Translations under genes and position numbers: made by a program
The notes under the pieces: generated by a model
What the model was told of the DNA's origin: nothing
The model's database searches: none
Seen by the model: the letters and a program-made list of their open reading frames with translations, nothing else
In this document: positions 22,345 to 29,929 of the stretch, piece after piece
Layout: every line of letters begins with the position of its first letter
Numbering within the stretch: the stretch's first letter is position 1
DNA from: Clostridia bacterium
GTDB taxonomy: Bacteria; Bacillota; Clostridia; Oscillospirales; Acutalibacteraceae
Direction: 5' to 3'
Assembly (NCBI GenBank): GCA_017503785.1
Contig: JAFVSK010000009.1
Coordinates: forward strand, 1-45,113
Length of the DNA: 45,113 nt

Positions 22345-23298
22345 ATGAAAAAAACGGTTACGATTGCCAAAAAAGAGAAAAAGGCAAAACCGATCAAACC
22401 CAAAAAGCAGTTAAAAAAAGGCTGGTTTTGGAAGCTGTTGGGTGACTATGCGGTAATCACCATCAGCGCGTTGTTGTATGCATTTACTTTTAACTTCTTT
22501 TTTGAAACCAACAATTTGGCAATGGGCGGCTTTTCGGGTATCGGCCAGGTGCTGCATCATTTCTTTGCCTTTTTAACGCCCGGTGTGGTGGTGTTCGTTA
22601 TGAACGTGCCGCTGATGATCATCGGCATTAAAAAGCAGGGCTGGTCGCTGCTGTTTACCACCATTTACGCCATTACCGTTACCTCGTTCTTTATTGACGG
22701 TATGAACATTGTGGTAGATAAGCTGGGCTGGGCCTATCCGCCCATGGATCCGTTGCTGGCTTGCCTTTTCGGCGGCGTGCTGTGCGGCGCTTCGCTGGGC
22801 TTGATGATGCTCAAAAACGCCACCACAGGCGGCACCGAGCTTGCGGCGCGGCTGTTGAAGTACGTATTTCGCAGCTTGTCGATCGGTAAGCTGTGCTTGG
22901 CCATTGACGTTACGGTCGTGTGCATTTATGCTGTTTCGTACGGCATCTTTGAATCGGCACTGTACGGTGCCATCGCTATGTACATAGCCAGCATTGCCAT
23001 GGACATGGTGGTGTATGGTACTAACAACGCCAAGGTCGCCTATATCATCAGCGATCGCAACGAGGAGATCAAGCAGAAACTGCTGGAAATGGAACTGGGT
23101 GTTACCATTTTGGATGGCCACGGTGCGTTTACCGGCAACAATAAGCAGGTACTGATGTGTGCGGCCAAATCGGCAAAGATCGCACGGGTCAAAAATGCCG
23201 TGGTCGAGATCGACCCCGAAAAATCTTTTATCATCGTAACCGACGCCAAAGAGGTGTATGGTGAGGGCTTCGGCGAATATAACGACGATACCCTATAA
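22345..23298 (+). CDS. YitT-family membrane protein (DUF161/DUF2179)
   Basis: 317 aa. A Lys-rich N-terminal tail precedes about five to six helices with the family motifs NFFFETNNLAMGGFSGIG (about 49-66) and LMLKNATTGGTELAARLL (residues approximately 155-170). The C-terminal soluble DUF2179 domain (about 225-305) ends in the GVTILDGHGAFTGNNKQVL segment and a PEKSFIIVTDA strand. Function of YitT proteins is unsettled. It is the first gene of a LysR-controlled operon with catabolic enzymes, so a transport role for that substrate is a reasonable guess. Confidence 0.85.
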   Translation: MKKTVTIAKKEKKAKPIKPKKQLKKGWFWKLLGDYAVITISALLYAFTFNFFFETNNLAMGGFSGIGQVLHHFFAFLTPGVVVFVMNVPLMIIGIKKQGWSLLFTTIYAITVTSFFIDGMNIVVDKLGWAYPPMDPLLACLFGGVLCGASLGLMMLKNATTGGTELAARLLKYVFRSLSIGKLCLAIDVTVVCIYAVSYGIFESALYGAIAMYIASIAMDMVVYGTNNAKVAYIISDRNEEIKQKLLEMELGVTILDGHGAFTGNNKQVLMCAAKSAKIARVKNAVVEIDPEKSFIIVTDAKEVYGEGFGEYNDDTL

Positions 23299-23330
23299 AA
23301 CGTATTAAAATGTGTTAGGAGGAAAACACA

Positions 23331-24497
23331 ATGGTATTTGGTATTTTGAAAGACATTAAAGAGGGCGAAAATCGCGTAATCTGCACCCCGATCGAGGTTG
23401 CTTCGATCGTAGCGGCCGGTCACACGGTGCTGGCTCAGCGCGACTGCGGCGTGGGTTCCGGCTTCTCCAACGAGAAGTACGAGGCTGCCGGTGCCGAGAT
23501 CGTTGACACGATGGAGGAAATGTACGCTCGCTGCGATTTCCTGGCCAAGGTCAAGGAGCTGTTCCCCTGCGAATACGATCTTCTTCGTGAGAATCAGCTG
23601 GTGTATTGCTGCATTCATCCCGCCGGTCATCCCGAGGAAGTGGATGCCATTCTGAAGAGCCGCTGCATTGCGCTCACGGCGGAAGACAGCCACCGTTACG
23701 GCTCGCCCAACTGTGAGGCTGCCGGTAAGCAGGGTGCGCTGTTCGGCCTTGAGTCGATGCTCTCCATCAACGGCGGTAAGGGTAAGTTTGTCGGCGGTTT
23801 CGCCGGCGCTCCCGGCATGAACGTGCTGATCCTGGGCGGCGGTGTTGTCGGTCAGGGTGCTTTGTCGGTGCTGTATGCGCTGGGCGCCAACGTGACGGTG
23901 ATGGATATCAACGCCGGCGTGTTGCGTATGCTGAGCGATCGCTACGAGCAGAAGATCAACACCATGTTCTGCACCAAGGAAACCATTGCTGCCCTGCTGC
24001 CGCAGACCGACATGGTCATCAACTGCGTAAAGTGGCCCAAGCAGCGCAAGGATTTCCTCATTGATAAAGAGATGCTGAAGACGATGGAGCCCGGCAGCGT
24101 GCTGGTGGATATCTCCAACGACGATCCCGGTGCGATCGAGTCCAGCCATGAAACGCATCACGACGATCCCCGCTACGTGGTGAACGGCGTTGTGCACTAC
24201 TGCGTGAGCAACATTCCCGGTGCGGTGGCTCACTCCACCTCCGTGGCGCTGGCTGCCGAAACGCTGCCGATGCTGCTCAATGTGATGAACAACGGTTTGG
24301 AAGAGGCCTGCGTGCGTGATGGCTTTATCCGCCGCTGCCTGACGGCCTATAAGGGCTACCTCACTCACGAGGAGACCAGTGCCATTCAGAACCGTCCGTG
24401 GATCCGCCCCGAAGATATTTTGGGCATTGCCGACCGTGCTTTGGATCCCGCACCTCCGGCAACGACCACGCGCAGCAATAACTTCATCAAACTGTAA
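23331..24497 (+). CDS. Alanine dehydrogenase / PNT-family oxidoreductase, divergent
   Basis: 388 aa. The fold is that of alanine dehydrogenase: N-terminal ILKDIKEGENRVICTP (Arg of the substrate site), KVKEL (Lys), YCCIHPA (His), a Rossmann loop LGGGVVGQGA (about 166-175), and NGVVHYCVSNIPGAVAHST near the end. The usual active-site DQGG is replaced by DDPG, and the C-terminus is extended after AYKGYLTHEE. These differences argue that the substrate is not simply alanine. AGGAGG is 8 nt before the ATG. It lies between YitT and an M20 peptidase in one operon; it may oxidise or reduce an amino or imino acid released by that peptidase. Confidence 0.8.
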   Translation: MVFGILKDIKEGENRVICTPIEVASIVAAGHTVLAQRDCGVGSGFSNEKYEAAGAEIVDTMEEMYARCDFLAKVKELFPCEYDLLRENQLVYCCIHPAGHPEEVDAILKSRCIALTAEDSHRYGSPNCEAAGKQGALFGLESMLSINGGKGKFVGGFAGAPGMNVLILGGGVVGQGALSVLYALGANVTVMDINAGVLRMLSDRYEQKINTMFCTKETIAALLPQTDMVINCVKWPKQRKDFLIDKEMLKTMEPGSVLVDISNDDPGAIESSHETHHDDPRYVVNGVVHYCVSNIPGAVAHSTSVALAAETLPMLLNVMNNGLEEACVRDGFIRRCLTAYKGYLTHEETSAIQNRPWIRPEDILGIADRALDPAPPATTTRSNNFIKL

Positions 24498-24509
24498 GAG
24501 GTTATCTAT

Positions 24510-25640
24510 ATGAAGGTTGACTTGGAACGGTTTCTCAAGGAACTGGAAACACTGGTGAATATCGACAGTGGGCAAGGCAATCCGGAAGGAATTACAGCGG
24601 TAGGCGATTTTTTCGCCGACCGCTTTTCCTCTATGGGGTGGATCGTTGAAAAATACGACCTTCGCCCCGACACCGGGAATTGCACCGTGGTGAAAAATCG
24701 CGAAGCAGAGCGGTACGACGTGATGCTGATCGGCCACGTGGATACGGTGTTTTCTTACGGCGAGGTCGCCAAGCGTCCGTTTCGCCGTGATGAGAACAAC
24801 TGCTACGGTGTGGGCGTAATTGATATGAAGCAGGGCTGCTTGTCGATGCTGCATATTCTGGAAGCGCTACCGCCCGAGGTGAACGAAAAGCTGAATATTA
24901 TCGCTGTCTTTAACCCCGATGAGGAGATCGGCAGTCGGTATTCCAAGCCGATCACACAGCGATACGCCAAGCTTTGCGACCGCGTATTCGTGTTTGAAGC
25001 CGGTGGCTCCAACGGTGCAGTCACGGTGGAGCGCAAGGGGCAAACAGCACTCGCCGTTACCATTCGCGGCCGTGCCGGTCACGCCGGATATATGTTCGAG
25101 GGGAAATCGTTGTCGGCCGTAACCGAAGCGGTGTATTGGATCAACGAGCTGCAGAAGTTTCATTCGGCCGAGCGGGGGACCAGCGTGAACGTGGGTACCT
25201 TCCACGCCGGCGAAAAGCGCAATATCGTTGCCGAGGAAGCCCGGGTGGGCTGGGATATTCGCTACGAGGAAAAGGAGGTCTGCAGCGAACTGGAGTCCTG
25301 TGTTGCCGACTTGGTGCGCCATGCTGAGGCGGGGGGATATCAGGTGGAGTTTGCCGTGCGCAAAACAACGCCTGCCCTGGTGCCCGACGAACGCACCTGG
25401 GCCTACGTAGAGCGTATGTGCGCTGTGGCCGAGCGGATGGGGCGTCCGCTTTTGCTGAAAAAGCGGGGCGGCTTGTCAGATGCCAATCATTTGGCAGCCT
25501 GCGGCCCCATTTGCATTGACAGCTTGGGCCCCACGGGTGATTTCGATCATAGTGATAAAGAGTATTTAGCCATTGATACCATTCAACCGCACACGGAATT
25601 TGCCTATGAGCTGTTGTGCGATCTGGCGGAGGGTAAGTGA
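24510..25640 (+). CDS. M20-family metallopeptidase, carboxypeptidase G2-like
   Basis: 376 aa. Two-zinc M20 site: His76 and Asp78 in GHVDTVF, Asp105 in GVIDMKQGC, Glu138-Glu139 in DEEIGS; a late metal-binding His lies in the GDFDHSDKEY region. The dimerisation/lid domain (about 180-290) contains the GRAGHAGY motif. The subgroup cleaves C-terminal Glu or other acyl-amino acids. No signal peptide, so cytoplasmic. It is spaced 12 nt after the AlaDH-like gene and 4 nt before the PrpD gene. Confidence 0.87.
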   Translation: MKVDLERFLKELETLVNIDSGQGNPEGITAVGDFFADRFSSMGWIVEKYDLRPDTGNCTVVKNREAERYDVMLIGHVDTVFSYGEVAKRPFRRDENNCYGVGVIDMKQGCLSMLHILEALPPEVNEKLNIIAVFNPDEEIGSRYSKPITQRYAKLCDRVFVFEAGGSNGAVTVERKGQTALAVTIRGRAGHAGYMFEGKSLSAVTEAVYWINELQKFHSAERGTSVNVGTFHAGEKRNIVAEEARVGWDIRYEEKEVCSELESCVADLVRHAEAGGYQVEFAVRKTTPALVPDERTWAYVERMCAVAERMGRPLLLKKRGGLSDANHLAACGPICIDSLGPTGDFDHSDKEYLAIDTIQPHTEFAYELLCDLAEGK

Positions 25641-25644
25641 TAGT

Positions 25645-26979
25645 ATGCATTTTCAAACAGATTACAAATTAGAAAACTATATTTTAAACGCGCGGTGGGA
25701 GGAGCTGCCCGCCGAGGTGCAAGAACGCATGAAGGGTTGCTTTGTCGACCTCATGGGTGCGTTGGTGATCGGCAGTCGCAGCCGCCAGTTTGAGGTTGGC
25801 CTGCGGCTGGCAGAGAGTCTGTTCGGCAAAGGTGACATTCCTGTGATCGGCTCGGACAAGCGGTTTGGCTTTGCCGGCGCGGCCACGGCGATGGGGCACT
25901 CTTCCAACGCATACGATATCGACGATGGTCACAATATGACTCGCGCTCATCCCGGTACGTCGTTTGTGGGTGCCGTTTTGGCGGCTGCGTATGAGAAAAA
26001 TGTATCGCGCAACGAGTTTTTGGCAACGATGCTGGTGGCGTATGAAGCCACCATTCGCATGGGTGCAGCGCTGATGGATTACTATCAGTATGCACACAGC
26101 AGCGGCACGTTTGGCGCCGTGGGCGTGGCAGCCGGTGTGGGCCGTTTGTATGGATTTACGAAGGAACAGATCAACAATGCATTGTCGGTTGCTGAGTTTA
26201 ACGCACCGCTGGTTCCCGGTATTCGCAGCGTGGAATATCCGTCGATGAACAAGGACGGCGTGCCCTTCGGTGTTATGACGGGTGTGTTGGCTGTGCTGAA
26301 TACGTTGTGCGGTTTTGAGGGGAATAAGCACATGCTGGAGGCAGATGAGTATCGCCATTATTTGGACGACCTGGGCGACTATCATCAGGTGATGGCGCTG
26401 TACTTTAAGCCCTATCCCTGCTGCCGTTGGGCGCATCCTGCCATCGACGCGTGCGTCGGTCTTATGCGGGAGCACCATTTGTCGGCTTCGAATATCGAGC
26501 GTGTAACCATCCATACCTTCAAGCGTGCCACCTTGCTGTCGAAGATCGTGCCGCAAACCGCCGATGAAGCGCAGTATAACATTGCGTATCCCGTAGCGGC
26601 TTCGCTGGTGTACGGTGATTTCGGCCTGATGCAGGTACGTGAGGAGAATTTGAACGATCCCATGGTGCTGAACATGATGAAGCGCCTGTCCTTTGTTGTG
26701 GACGAGGACTTGGATGCTCGCTTCCCGGCCGAGCGTATTTGCCGTGCCGAGATCGTTACCAAGGATGGTCGTCACTTTATGTCGGACGAATGTGAGCCGC
26801 GCGGCGAGGCGAAGGAGAATATTCGTTTGCCGTGGCTGTGCGATAAGTTCCGCCGCATTACCGGCCCCGTACTTACCGAAGCAGGGCAGGAACGGTTGCT
26901 GGCACTCATCACCGGTGAGGACGATCTGCCCATCCGCACCATTGTGGACGAGGCAAACAACGAAGCCTTTTGGAAATAA
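25645..26979 (+). CDS. MmgE/PrpD-family protein
   Basis: 444 aa of the MmgE/PrpD family, which includes 2-methylcitrate dehydratase, cis-aconitate decarboxylase and iminodisuccinate epimerase. Visible signatures are GHSSNAYDIDDGHNMTRAHPG (split at the helix: AYDIDDGH and RAHPGTS, about 78-105), HSSGTFGAVGVAAGVG and KPYPCCRWAHPAIDA. No methylcitrate synthase or lyase gene is near, so propionate catabolism is unlikely. Because its operon partners are a divergent AlaDH and an M20 peptidase, an epimerase or lyase step on an N-substituted dicarboxylic amino acid is an attractive but unproven reading. The ATG at 25645 is used; the frame extends upstream into the peptidase gene. Confidence 0.85.
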   Translation: MHFQTDYKLENYILNARWEELPAEVQERMKGCFVDLMGALVIGSRSRQFEVGLRLAESLFGKGDIPVIGSDKRFGFAGAATAMGHSSNAYDIDDGHNMTRAHPGTSFVGAVLAAAYEKNVSRNEFLATMLVAYEATIRMGAALMDYYQYAHSSGTFGAVGVAAGVGRLYGFTKEQINNALSVAEFNAPLVPGIRSVEYPSMNKDGVPFGVMTGVLAVLNTLCGFEGNKHMLEADEYRHYLDDLGDYHQVMALYFKPYPCCRWAHPAIDACVGLMREHHLSASNIERVTIHTFKRATLLSKIVPQTADEAQYNIAYPVAASLVYGDFGLMQVREENLNDPMVLNMMKRLSFVVDEDLDARFPAERICRAEIVTKDGRHFMSDECEPRGEAKENIRLPWLCDKFRRITGPVLTEAGQERLLALITGEDDLPIRTIVDEANNEAFWK

Positions 26980-26981
26980 TA

Positions 26982-27019
26982 AACAAACCGCCTTGGAGCA
27001 TGCTCCAAGGCGGTTTGTT
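26982..27019. terminator. 38-bp perfect palindrome terminating convergent genes
   Basis: Arms 26982-27000 and 27001-27019 are perfect complements with no loop bases (centre GAGCA|TGCTC), with A and T runs outside. It overlaps the stop codon of the minus-strand gene. Confidence 0.85.
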
Positions 27020-27869
27020 ATCGAACGAGGAATAGGCCGACGCCGAAAAACACAAGCAGTAGCATAATGATAAAGGTTGTTGCCGTGGCAGTTCCTTCGT
27101 CCAGCTTGCAGACAATCAGTAGAAAGCGCAGGGCGTAGGCTAATGCAAAAAGCAGAAGCAGCCCCACAATATAAAGTGCGCCGTATCTCCATAATCGTCC
27201 GATTATCAGCAGTAAATAGGAAGCAGCATAACAAAGGGAACTGAAAATGATATTGCCGCGCACCGGAGGTAGTTCATTGCCGCACTGAACACAACGGACG
27301 GCGCGATGGTGCCAGTGATAATATTTCCCGATTTCACAAAGTGCGGTAAGCAGGGACAGGAGGCAAGCAATGCCCCCGGCGATCTTACCTGGGGAAACTA
27401 GGAAAACCGTGGGAGAAGCAATGAATTGCCATAGTATAAAAACAAAAAGCGCAAAAAATATGGTTGTACCAACAACTTGTGCTGTAAGAAAATTCTTTTT
27501 AACCCACCGATGCAGGGCGGAGAGTTCTACTGTGGCATCCGTTTCCGGCGAGGTTGAATTGCTGTTGTTACAGCAAAAAATGTGCAGATAATCCGTGGAA
27601 AATACCGATTTCCAGCCGCTGTGTTCGTATAGTTCCTGAAATCGGTGCTTATTAGCGGAGTATTCTTCTTCCTTGCCGATCGATGGTGGGGGAAACGAGG
27701 CAGCAAAACGGAGCGTTTGTGGTTCGGTGTATCGGAAAAGCCAGCGTTTGCCAGTTGAGGAAAGCCCCTCTACCATCCATCCTTTGGCTGCCTGTTTTTC
27801 CAAATACCGTTCCATTCCGGCGCGGTCGTACGGGAGAAAATAGTTGAATCGGTATTTTACATTTCTCAT
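27018..27869 (-). CDS. DUF2812-domain membrane protein
   Basis: 283 aa. The N-terminal DUF2812 region (about 1-100) begins RFNYFLPYDRAGMERYLEKQAAKGW, split by its helix, then about five hydrophobic helices (115-140, 150-170, 200-225, 228-250, 255-280) with a CVQC pair in the third loop. It overlaps the PadR gene by 4 nt (ATGA). DUF2812 proteins paired with PadR regulators are common in Firmicutes and are presumed to sense or respond to envelope stress; no mechanism is known. Confidence 0.8.
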   Translation of the reverse strand: MRNVKYRFNYFLPYDRAGMERYLEKQAAKGWMVEGLSSTGKRWLFRYTEPQTLRFAASFPPPSIGKEEEYSANKHRFQELYEHSGWKSVFSTDYLHIFCCNNSNSTSPETDATVELSALHRWVKKNFLTAQVVGTTIFFALFVFILWQFIASPTVFLVSPGKIAGGIACLLSLLTALCEIGKYYHWHHRAVRCVQCGNELPPVRGNIIFSSLCYAASYLLLIIGRLWRYGALYIVGLLLLFALAYALRFLLIVCKLDEGTATATTFIIMLLLVFFGVGLFLVR

Positions 27870-28186
27870 ACGTTCTCCTCCTCAAAATAACGGCGGTAAT
27901 CGACGGCTTGTGCGTTCAGTCGATCGTATTCTTCTTTCAGCATGGCACGGCCTTTGTCGGTCAGCAAATAGCTGCGGCGACGGCCTTCGTTTTTGGTTTC
28001 ACGAATGATGCCGGATTCGGAAAACTGCTCCAGCAGATGGTACAGCGTACCGGAGCCCACGCGCACGCGGCCGTTTGTCATTGCCGGGATTTTATCTAGC
28101 ATATCTAATCCGTAACATTCCTCACGTAGGCACAGTAGTACGTAAAACATTTGCTCGGTGAGGGTTTTAAATTTCTCGCGGGGCAT
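27866..28186 (-). CDS. PadR-family transcriptional repressor
   Basis: 106 aa. Winged helix with TEQMFYVLLCLREECYGLDM, GRVRVGSGTLYHLLEQFSESGII (split at the wing) and the RRRSYLLTDKGRAML wing strand, then a short C-terminal helix for dimerisation (PadR subfamily 2 size). It controls the DUF2812 gene in its own operon and, by the two palindromes in front of it, itself. Confidence 0.9.
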   Translation of the reverse strand: MPREKFKTLTEQMFYVLLCLREECYGLDMLDKIPAMTNGRVRVGSGTLYHLLEQFSESGIIRETKNEGRRRSYLLTDKGRAMLKEEYDRLNAQAVDYRRYFEEENV

Positions 28187-28197
28187 GGGCTCACCTC

Positions 28198-28255
28198 TAT
28201 TCTCGAATATCGAGTATTACAATTTTATTATATTCTCGAATATCGAGAATGTCAA
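28198..28255 (-). promoter_or_regulatory. PadR promoter with two operators
   Basis: On the minus strand a full-consensus promoter: TTGACA (28250-28255), 17 bp, TATAAT (28227-28232). The 17-bp spacer is itself the inverted repeat ATTCTCG-N5-CGAGAAT (28231-28250 region). A second copy, with one arm as CGAGTAT, lies at 28198-28217, 33 bp away (about three helical turns). This is the expected layout for a PadR repressor blocking polymerase. Confidence 0.8.
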
Positions 28256-28277
28256 GAAGTATTTCGAAAAATGGCGA

Positions 28278-28306
28278 TTGACTTATTAAAAGTAGTGTGC
28301 TATAAT
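28278..28306 (+). promoter_or_regulatory. Strong promoter of the SCIFF gene
   Basis: TTGACT (28278-28283), 17 bp, TATAAT (28301-28306), divergent from the PadR promoter. Confidence 0.8.
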
Positions 28307-28338
28307 ATAACAAATTATAAATCTTGGGGGTTACCGAA

Positions 28339-28491
28339 ATGACTCGTATTCAGACTTTGGATACTAAGAACCTGTGCGAAAGCGCAAAGAACGGCGGCTG
28401 CGGCGAGTGCCAGACTTCCTGCCAGTCTGCTTGTAAAACCAGCTGCGGCATTGCCAACCAGCAGTGCGAAAGCAAAAAGCAGGATAAGTAA
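28339..28491 (+). CDS. scfA: SCIFF (six-cysteines-in-forty-five) ranthipeptide precursor
   Basis: 50 aa, too short for most gene callers. The SCIFF core CGECQTSCQSACKTSC is intact (Cys21, 24, 28, 32, 36) with Cys43 as the sixth; an additional Cys13 makes seven. SCIFF peptides are modified by their radical SAM partner to contain Cys-to-Thr thioether links. From memory, the mapped link in homologues joins the Cys at position 32 to the Thr right after the last core Cys (position 37). Here that residue is Gly37 (SCGIANQ instead of SCTVGNQ). GGGGG before the ATG at 28339 is the ribosome site. A terminator and then the maturase gene follow. Confidence 0.95.
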   Translation: MTRIQTLDTKNLCESAKNGGCGECQTSCQSACKTSCGIANQQCESKKQDK

Positions 28492-28504
28492 TCATTGCGC
28501 ATAA

Positions 28505-28529
28505 ATGCCGCCTGAGGGCGGCATTTTTT
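28505..28529 (+). terminator. Terminator or attenuator between scfA and scfB
   Basis: ATGCCGCC / GGCGGCAT stem with loop TGAG and six T. It lies between precursor and maturase genes, with no new promoter evident in the 17 bp before the scfB ribosome site, so scfB expression probably depends on read-through. Confidence 0.8.
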
Positions 28530-28546
28530 GTGGGGAGAGATACAGT

Positions 28547-29929
28547 ATGTTACATTGCTATAAACTTGGCGGCCTTAACATTGTGCTGGATATTTATTCC
28601 GGTTCGGTGCACGTGGTGGATGAGGTGGCCTACGATATCATCGAAGCCTACGAACAAACGCCGCGCGAGGAATTGGTGGCTCACATTCTTGAAAAATACG
28701 CCGATCACGCTGACGTAACGCGTGATGAGGTGGAAGCGTGCTGCGATCAGGTTGAGCAATTGAAGCAGGCAGGTAAGCTGTTTGCCCCCGATACGTTTTC
28801 GGCGATGGCGGGCAGCCTTAAAGAACGCAGTGCCGGTGTGGTAAAAGCGCTTTGCTTGCACGTGGCACACACCTGCAACTTGAATTGCGCCTATTGCTTT
28901 GCAAGTCAGGGAAACTACCACGGCGACCGCGCTGTTATGAGCCTTGAGGTAGGGAAGCAGGCGTTGGATTTCCTTATGGAGCATTCTCCTGGTCGCACCA
29001 ATCTGGAAGTGGATTTCTTTGGCGGCGAGCCGCTGATGAACTGGGATATGATCAAAGAACTGGTTGCCTACGCGCGGGTGCGTGAAAAAGAAGCGGGGAA
29101 AAACTTCCGCTTTACGCTCACCACCAACGGTGTGTTGGTGGATGACGACGTGATCGACTTTGCCAACCGCGAGATGAGCAACGTGGTGCTCAGTCTTGAC
29201 GGCCGCAAAGAAGTGCACGACCGTTTTCGCGTGGATTACGCGGGCAACGGCAGCTGGGAAAAGATCGTTCCCAAATTCCAACGCTTTGTGGAAAAACGCG
29301 GCAACAAGAATTATTATATGCGCGGCACCTTCACCCATGCCAATCCCGATTTCTTGAAGGATATTGAGGAAATGCTGCGCTTGGGCTTCACCGAGCTCAG
29401 CATGGAGCCTGTCGTGTGCGCACCTGATGATCCCTCGGCGCTAACGGCAGATGATCTGCCGATTGTGATGCAGCAGTATGAGCAGCTGGCCGAATTGATG
29501 CTCAAACGCCACCGCGAGGGTAAGCCGTTTACGTTCTATCACTATATGATCGATCTCAAGGGTGGGCCGTGCATTTACAAGCGGTTATCGGGCTGCGGCT
29601 CGGGAACCGAATATATGGCGGTTACACCGTGGGGCGACTTGTACCCCTGCCACCAGTTTGTCGGTGAAGAGAAATTCAAGCTCGGCAACGTGTGGGACGG
29701 CGTGACGAATACCGCTGTTCAAGACGAATTTGCTGCCTGCAACGTGTACACCCGCGAGGAGTGTAAGGATTGTTGGGCAAAGCTGTATTGCTCGGGTGGC
29801 TGTGCCGCCAATGCGTATCACGCCACGGGCTCGGTGAACGGCGTTTACGAATACGGTTGCGAGCTGTTCCGCAAGCGTATGGAATGTGCCATTATGCTGG
29901 AAGCTGCTAAGACGATGGGGGAATGTTAA
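28547..29929 (+). CDS. scfB: SCIFF radical SAM maturase (thioether-forming)
   Basis: 460 aa. An N-terminal peptide-recognition region (RRE-like, about 1-90) precedes the radical SAM barrel with the CNLNCAYC cluster motif (Cys110, 114, 117), FFGGEPLMNW and the LTTNGVLV strand. The C-terminal SPASM region has the expected cysteines: GGPC, SGCGSG, LYPCHQF, ECKDC, LYCSGGCAANAYH and YGCELF, binding two auxiliary 4Fe-4S clusters. It abstracts hydrogen from the precursor to forge the thioether links. The ATG at 28547 has GGGGAGAG upstream. Its TAA stop shares its last base with the next gene's ATG (TAATG). Confidence 0.93.
   Translation: MLHCYKLGGLNIVLDIYSGSVHVVDEVAYDIIEAYEQTPREELVAHILEKYADHADVTRDEVEACCDQVEQLKQAGKLFAPDTFSAMAGSLKERSAGVVKALCLHVAHTCNLNCAYCFASQGNYHGDRAVMSLEVGKQALDFLMEHSPGRTNLEVDFFGGEPLMNWDMIKELVAYARVREKEAGKNFRFTLTTNGVLVDDDVIDFANREMSNVVLSLDGRKEVHDRFRVDYAGNGSWEKIVPKFQRFVEKRGNKNYYMRGTFTHANPDFLKDIEEMLRLGFTELSMEPVVCAPDDPSALTADDLPIVMQQYEQLAELMLKRHREGKPFTFYHYMIDLKGGPCIYKRLSGCGSGTEYMAVTPWGDLYPCHQFVGEEKFKLGNVWDGVTNTAVQDEFAACNVYTREECKDCWAKLYCSGGCAANAYHATGSVNGVYEYGCELFRKRMECAIMLEAAKTMGEC

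Noticed and set aside
23040-24854. 604-codon open frame on the minus strand
   Set aside because: Antisense to the clear YitT, AlaDH-like and M20 genes; long antisense frames here come from codon bias.
25645-26979. Assigning the PrpD-family gene to the methylcitrate cycle
   Set aside because: No methylcitrate synthase, lyase or propionyl-CoA gene is nearby and the operon partners point elsewhere.
25684-27234. 516-codon open frame on the minus strand
   Set aside because: Antisense to the MmgE/PrpD gene and running through a perfect terminator palindrome.
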